Below, in pieces: positions 59,138 through 64,000 of a DNA stretch of 64,000 nt (the first letter of the stretch is position 1; the number at the start of each line of letters is the position of its first letter). The notes below the pieces were generated by a model. The model saw nothing but the letters and a program-made list of their open reading frames with translations. It was not told the origin of the DNA and ran no database searches. The stretch covers positions 806,001 to 870,000 of the forward strand of contig JAGKQI010000104.1 in assembly GCA_018806915.1 (NCBI GenBank), given 5' to 3'. The position numbers were made by a program, and so were the translations under genes. The DNA is from Phytophthora colocasiae. Its lineage: Eukaryota; Oomycota; Peronosporomycetes; Peronosporales; Peronosporaceae.

Positions 59138-60800
59138 ATGGTAGCGGGGGGCGACGCGAATCTCTTCCAACTGGCGGACGGTATCTCGTGCCACGCGTGG
59201 AACAAGGACCGCTCGAAGCTGGCCATCTGCCCCAACTCCAACGAGATCTGGATCTACTCTGGGTGCCATGCTGCAGACCTGAAACAATGGCGCAAGGAGG
59301 CGGTTCTCACGGAGCACGACATGCTCGTGAGCGGTTTAGACTGGTCTCCAGTGCACGACCAGCTTGTGTCTTGCTCGCATGACCGTAGTGCCTTTGTGTG
59401 GAAGTATGAGGCTGCTTATCGTCAATGGAAGCCGCTGCTTGTGGTGCTTCGTATCACTCGCGCCGCTACGAACGTGAAATGGAGTCCTGATGGTAAGAAA
59501 TGGCAACATTGCAAATTGAAGTTAATTTATTGCTAATTAAATTGTATAACTGTGTGTAGGCAAGAAGTTTGCAGTGAGCAGTGGAGCCAAGTGCGTGTCG
59601 GTGTGCTACTACCAGGCGGCGGAGAACTGGTGGGTCAGCAAGATCATCAAGAAGCACAAGTCCACGTACGTAGCTTCAACTTGGCTACATTTTGATGAGG
59701 TATTAGGCTGATTGGTGTATTTTTATGCAGGGTTACGGACTTGGACTGGCACCCGAACAGCCAGTTGCTGGTAACCGGAAGCACGGATCTCAAGTGCCGC
59801 GTTTTCTCGGCACACATCAACGATGTCGATGGATCGTCGGATGCTGGTCCGTTTCAAGCCTTGCCTCCGTTTGGCGAACCTCTTGCAGAATTTGACAATG
59901 CCAGTGCTTGGGTGAACGCTGTTGCGTGGTCTCCCAAGGGCGACCGCTTGGCCTTTGCCGGCCAGGGATCGTCTATTCACATTGTTCACTTTGGTGCTCC
60001 TGGCGAATTCCCTACGATTCAGGTAATACCGGGTTTTGTGGGAACGTTGTGATCTTGAGTTACCTGTACTGAGGAAAGTATTGTGTTGTAGTCGATCCGA
60101 TTCCCGCACTTGCCTTTGATGCGCATTATGTTCCTGTCGAGTTCTGCGATTGTCGGCGTGGGTTACGATTTCAACCCTCTCTTGTTCTCCCAGGATGGCA
60201 ACAACTTCTGGTAAGGAATTGTGGGTGCACATGTTCTGGAAATATCGGAAATATGGATAGACTGAGTGTGTATATTTTCTCAGGTCGTTCTCTGAGTTTG
60301 TTGACAAGAAACCGACTGAGAGTGCTGTGAAGACAAACTCTGGTGGCTTCAGTGCTGGTACGATCTTGACCAGGTGTTTGAGAGTTTGCGGTCAGCTGAT
60401 CTTTTATGCGTGCGTCTGATGAATCACAGCTCGTAGCCTGTTTGAAAGCAAGGTGACGCGTGGACAATCTTCTGATGCTACCCAGCACGACAAGAATATG
60501 CTGTGGATGTACGTTCAATGTTGCCTTGCAGATAATGCTGTATTTTGGCAACTAATTTGTTTTCCTATTACAGGAAACACGAGAGCAACATCACATGCGT
60601 CCAGCCCTATGTGAAATCTGCCTCTGGCAGTGTCTCGGAATTCTCCACGTCTGGTACGCTAGAATGAAAGCTGACTGACTTGTGACGGTATGCTGAGGCG
60701 CTGATTCTGTTTGGTTGTTTTCACTTAAGCACTTGATGGCCGTGTTGCCGTGTGGAAGCTGGGAAGTTTGAACGTGGAACTCAGCAAGCTTCATCTGTAA
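59138..60800 (+). CDS. ARPC1: Arp2/3 complex subunit 1 (p41-Arc)
   Basis: Eight exons (59138-59492, 59560-59665, 59731-60022, 60092-60210, 60284-60357, 60430-60508, 60574-60653, 60730-60800) join in frame to about 391 residues. This is the WD40 propeller subunit of the actin-nucleating Arp2/3 complex. Blades are recognisable: LADGISCHAWNKDRSKLAIC, HDMLVSGLDWSPVHDQLVSC, ATNVKWSPDGKKFAVSSGAK, VTDLDWHPNSQLLVTGSTD, AWVNAVAWSPKGDRLAFAGQ, with the ARPC1-typical SVCYYQAAENWWVSKIIKK. The last blade (ALDGRVAVWKLGSL) closes the propeller. All introns are 58-75 bp, GT-AG. Confidence 0.95.
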
Positions 60801-60997
60801 AAGGATAATCTCCCTCTTTGGCGACGGCAAGATAAAATCTCTACAATTTACGAGTAGACTCAAGTGCAGTAAAACAAGCGCCACTGTTGGTGCTCTAGGA
60901 CAAGGCTCCTAGAGACCAAGAATGCCAGACATTTTCTAGCAATCGGTCAACACAGGTACCTCCTATCTCTTTTGAATTGCAACCGGGGACCACAATT

Positions 60998-62359
60998 CTA
61001 TTCGTACATCCGCTTTAGCCGTCTATACTCCTGACGATACTGATTCTCGACTACAGAAGCTTGACGAAAGTCTTTCCACTCTGGAAACTCTGTGAGCAGC
61101 ACCTTCGGGTCGTACGAAAGCAGCAACTGGATGCCTTGGCTAACATCATTCAGCGTACGCGCAAGATCAATGTGGTCTGGGTTCAGGTACATCCGCTGAA
61201 GCTCCAGCAGCTCGTAACTGCTGCGCAAGAACAGGATCGAGTACTCGCAAACCCGCTCGGTTTTCCCACGCAGCAGCAGGTCACACGAGTCAGCTACCAG
61301 CTTGTGGATGCGCATAAATACCAAGTGGTCATGAGCCACAATCTCTAGAGCGTCAGACAGCGTCTCCAACGCCACAGAGAGCGCATCGGCAGCACTTTCA
61401 GGGTTCGCCTTGATGACCTCTTCAGCTCCAACTAGCACCTTCTCCAAGTCTGGCATTTCAGGTTTCGTTCCTTGGCTGTCATTCCCTGCACTTGGAGGCG
61501 GAAGCAGCACGCTGTCTCCACGCTCGCACAGCGCACAGCTGCACTTAAAGCCAAATTGCTCCCACAGATTCTTTTGTCGGTTCTCATGACTCTGCTCCCG
61601 CGGGTACAAGTACGAGATCGTAAGCTGCTCCCCCTTGGCGATCGGTCGTGCCACTCGTACCTCGGACACGCCGCCTTCCGGCCCAGCATTCTCTGGCGTA
61701 AACTTGACACAGTTTGGGTTACATTCGTGGTTGAACATCGCATTATACAAGAACACACCGCTGTCGAAGGCGTTGCACTGCATGGCGAACGCATTCTGCA
61801 GCACCTGGTCGTGCGACAGCGCCAGCTCGCTAAAGTTCCTGCACAGTTCGTCTACTTGAGGGCCGTACTTCTCCCTGCCTGCAGCCAGTAACTGACCAGG
61901 AAGCTCACTGAGCTTCTCAGGGTACAAGTGTGCAAGGTGATCCATTATGTCAGCATAGTCCGGTCGAGACAGCACCGACTCCATCGTAGCTAGGAAGAAT
62001 TCCGGGTCTGAAGTCTCCACGTCACTTGGCCAAGGTACATACACCTGTTCCACCAAGACTTGAGTGCCTGGCTTCAGGTCTCTTGTAGCTACGTATCCAC
62101 GGGATCCTCCAACTCCATTGAAGCTCGTCACTAGGTCTATAGGCCCCACCGCCAGTGGCTTAACGTCATCCCAAGGTTCGTACAGACTTTTGGTCACAGA
62201 AATCGCATCTTTCTCCTCCTCTGCAACAGGTAAACGCGTAGAAACAGCGGGGGCGATGTGCACAACCTCGTGTGGCGTCACTAACGTCTCTTCATCGCTG
62301 CTGTCATCGTCGAAGAGGCCGAACGCCGCCTGCACGGACGCACTGGGTTTGCCACTCAT
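60998..62359 (-). CDS. SET-domain protein lysine methyltransferase (SMYD-like)
   Basis: 453 residues, intronless. An acidic N-terminus (GLFDDDSSDEE) precedes a split SET domain beginning GGSRGYVATRDLKPGTQVLVE (about 83). The catalytic core NAMFNHECNPNCVKFTPEN comes next (about 220, with the N-H-x-C motif), then EQLTISYLYP with the catalytic-region Tyr. The post-SET zinc cysteines are CSCALC (about 285). A helical TPR-like C-terminus follows, as in SMYD proteins. I do not see the MYND zinc finger that normally splits the SET domain in animal SMYDs; the insertion here is helical instead. It should methylate a protein lysine using SAM; the substrate is unknown. Confidence 0.85.
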   Translation of the reverse strand: MSGKPSASVQAAFGLFDDDSSDEETLVTPHEVVHIAPAVSTRLPVAEEEKDAISVTKSLYEPWDDVKPLAVGPIDLVTSFNGVGGSRGYVATRDLKPGTQVLVEQVYVPWPSDVETSDPEFFLATMESVLSRPDYADIMDHLAHLYPEKLSELPGQLLAAGREKYGPQVDELCRNFSELALSHDQVLQNAFAMQCNAFDSGVFLYNAMFNHECNPNCVKFTPENAGPEGGVSEVRVARPIAKGEQLTISYLYPREQSHENRQKNLWEQFGFKCSCALCERGDSVLLPPPSAGNDSQGTKPEMPDLEKVLVGAEEVIKANPESAADALSVALETLSDALEIVAHDHLVFMRIHKLVADSCDLLLRGKTERVCEYSILFLRSSYELLELQRMYLNPDHIDLARTLNDVSQGIQLLLSYDPKVLLTEFPEWKDFRQASVVENQYRQEYRRLKRMYE

Positions 62360-62586
62360 GCTGGTTGGCCTGCAATTGACATCATAGCTGAGATTACGAC
62401 TGTAAGTTTGTCAATGAGGACATAGTAATCGTAAGTTAAATAGAATCTTACTTGAAGTCATTATGCATTCATTTAAGTACGTTCAAATAACGTGTTTTCA
62501 TTGGCTAAAATTTATATGGAGAATTCCCTCCCTACACAAACCAAGTCACAATCAAAAATACCGACCCCTCCCTTTTGTGGTTCATC

Positions 62587-64000
62587 ATGGTGGAAGACTT
62601 GAGTGCCATCATGACGGATGCTGGGCGTAATTTCGCTCCGGAGTCTGCTGTAGTACAGCAGAATGATGGTCTTGCGACTGCAGCAGCCTCTGGTACGTCC
62701 AGCCTTCCACTTGGGCGTCGCATGCGGCTGACGCTCGGCCAGAAGCGCGAAGTCGTGGATTTGGCGGCCAGTAAGAAGTTCACACATCGAGAACTGGCCG
62801 AGAAGTTCCGTGTGGGACGCACCACCATCACTAACATATGCAGACAGGAGGATCTGATTCGCACGGAAACAGACTCAGCTGATGCTACGAAGAAGAAGAG
62901 GAAAACCACGAGATGCACGTACGATCTGCGGGTGTTGGACGAATGTCTTCACAAGTGGCGGATGGAGGTGAAAGTCTCCAGTCCCGATACCAAACTTACA
63001 GGCACTGTGTTACAGCATAAAGCTATGGAGTTGGCCTGTAAAATCGTGCAGGAACCCTATGCGGCGCTGCCTGATAAGGTGAAGCAGGCGTTGCAGAAGT
63101 TCACAGGCTCCAATGGCTGGTTGGACGGATACAGAACCAGATTCGGCTCGTTCAGTAGCAAACAGATACCCGGTGGAGGAGACCAGAGTGTGATCAAAAG
63201 TGTGGATGTCCAGACGAGGCTGAGAGAGCTCCATTATGCTTTCACTAATGTGGAGCTGGAGGATATTTGGATCGGAGGGGAATTTGCAGTCACGTACAAA
63301 CCACCTGTCCCTGATGCAGTCAATGGAACTGGAAACAACAGATACACAGTCTCGTTGTTTGTGAGTGCAGCTGGAGAGAAACATGATTTGCAAGTAATTG
63401 GCACGGACAGGAACCCATTGCTGCTGGAGAAAATTGACACCAAGGAGATGTACAATATCCAGTACGGATACTCAAAGACGGGTTGGCAGGTGGCACAAAC
63501 GACTGTGAGCATGCTAAAGTCACTGAACGCGGTAGCAAAGGAACGCAAACGCACATTCCGAGTGGTTTTGGACTCGGCCGTGCCTCACGTTAAAGCAGCC
63601 ATGATCTTAGACTCGCAGGGAGACCAGCGCACGTTTTTCGTGTACGACCATATCCAGATTTATTTCCTGCCGCCGAATTTTAAGATCCCACGATTCCACC
63701 CGTGCCATCTTGGCATTATCCAAGCTTTCAAGGCACGGTTCCGCAGCGAGATGCTAGAGACGTTGTTCAACAATTACCGGCAGAGCGTGATGAACCAAGA
63801 CCCTCGTGGCTTCCACCCGCAGCGCCACTTGCACACTCGCAACGTCTTTCACTGGTTTTACGTGGCTCTTCACAGTCTTGACAAGCACCTTATCCAGACT
63901 TGCTGGGTTCAGAGCGGGTTATTGCCCACACAGTCTATTGCATCTCTCAACTTGCGCGTCGTTTTAGGCAACGGCCCAGCGACAAGTGGGGAAGATAGTA
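62587..64000 (+). CDS. CENP-B/pogo-type protein with a disrupted catalytic triad (partial)
   Basis: The frame is open from the ATG at 62587 to the end of the window (at least 471 codons), so the 3' end is missing. A psq/CENP-B-like helix-turn-helix comes first (RRMRLTLGQKREVVDLAAS ... HRELAEKFRVGRTTITNICR). A second CENP-B-type DNA-binding domain follows (HKAMELACKIVQEPY ... SNGWLDGYRTRFG). The DDE-superfamily fold starts at about residue 215. The first catalytic position (normally NMDETG) reads IGGEFA, the second survives as VVLDSAVPH, and the third (normally QPMDQG) reads HPCHLGIIQAFKARFR. Only one of three Asp remains while the frame is intact, pointing to a domesticated, DNA-binding rather than transposing protein (inference). 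Divergent from the SET gene by 227 bp. Confidence 0.8.
   Translation, partial: MVEDLSAIMTDAGRNFAPESAVVQQNDGLATAAASGTSSLPLGRRMRLTLGQKREVVDLAASKKFTHRELAEKFRVGRTTITNICRQEDLIRTETDSADATKKKRKTTRCTYDLRVLDECLHKWRMEVKVSSPDTKLTGTVLQHKAMELACKIVQEPYAALPDKVKQALQKFTGSNGWLDGYRTRFGSFSSKQIPGGGDQSVIKSVDVQTRLRELHYAFTNVELEDIWIGGEFAVTYKPPVPDAVNGTGNNRYTVSLFVSAAGEKHDLQVIGTDRNPLLLEKIDTKEMYNIQYGYSKTGWQVAQTTVSMLKSLNAVAKERKRTFRVVLDSAVPHVKAAMILDSQGDQRTFFVYDHIQIYFLPPNFKIPRFHPCHLGIIQAFKARFRSEMLETLFNNYRQSVMNQDPRGFHPQRHLHTRNVFHWFYVALHSLDKHLIQTCWVQSGLLPTQSIASLNLRVVLGNGPATSGEDS

Overview
The window looks like an oomycete nuclear genome, most likely a Phytophthora-type plant pathogen; this is an inference from content. The evidence is: compact genes on both strands with GT-AG introns mostly of 50-90 bp; several matches to the oomycete initiator (Inr, GCTCATTYYNCAWTTT) 33-57 bp upstream of start codons; tandem-domain glutathione S-transferases; secreted GH3 beta-glucosidases; a bZIP protein with an unusual C-terminal domain; and piggyBac, Tc1/mariner, pogo, Crypton, Ty3/gypsy and LINE-type elements side by side.

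Layout. 1-3 kb: broken Ty3/gypsy pieces joined head to head, then a scrap of LINE reverse transcriptase. 3.1-8.1 kb: a tandem GST gene split by a decayed 3.8 kb piggyBac element (TTAA target duplication). 8.6-12.9 kb: short-chain dehydrogenase, an intact GST paralogue, a TauE/SafE permease. 13.6-15.5 kb: a Tc1/mariner-like element with 26 bp inverted repeats, TA duplications and an apparently intact transposase. 16-18.6 kb: SH3BGRL/glutaredoxin-like protein and bZIP factor. 18.6-20.8 kb: no recognised gene. 20.8-22.9 kb: a complete-looking pogo-like transposon that carries a tRNA-like gene between its transposase and its right inverted repeat. 23-33.3 kb: housekeeping block (putative mitochondrial protein, RPS18, proteasome beta-2, RabGGTase beta, GCN2 kinase). 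33.5-36.5 kb: a P-loop gene broken by a decayed Crypton. 37-43.8 kb: Gfo/Idh/MocA oxidoreductase, NHL-repeat protein, large coiled-coil protein. 44-54 kb: three GH3 beta-glucosidase copies in series (intact, pseudogene, deletion relic) separated by an unknown ORF and an EB1-like gene. 53.8-62.4 kb: t6A dehydratase Tcd1, phosphoglycolate-phosphatase-like HAD enzyme, a basic disordered protein, Arp2/3 subunit ARPC1, a SET-domain methyltransferase. 62.6-64 kb: a long open CENP-B/pogo-type ORF that runs off the window and appears to have lost two of three catalytic aspartates.

There is no operon logic; genes are independent units, several divergently arranged (RPS18/PSMB7, NHL/coiled-coil, SET/CENP-B-like). 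The strongest leads are the pogo transposon carrying a Pol III gene, the catalytically dead pogo-derived ORF at the right end, the candidate recombinase core sites at both ends of the Crypton, and the mosaic GH3 paralogues. Intron boundaries were read by eye from splice motifs and reading-frame continuity; no searches were run.
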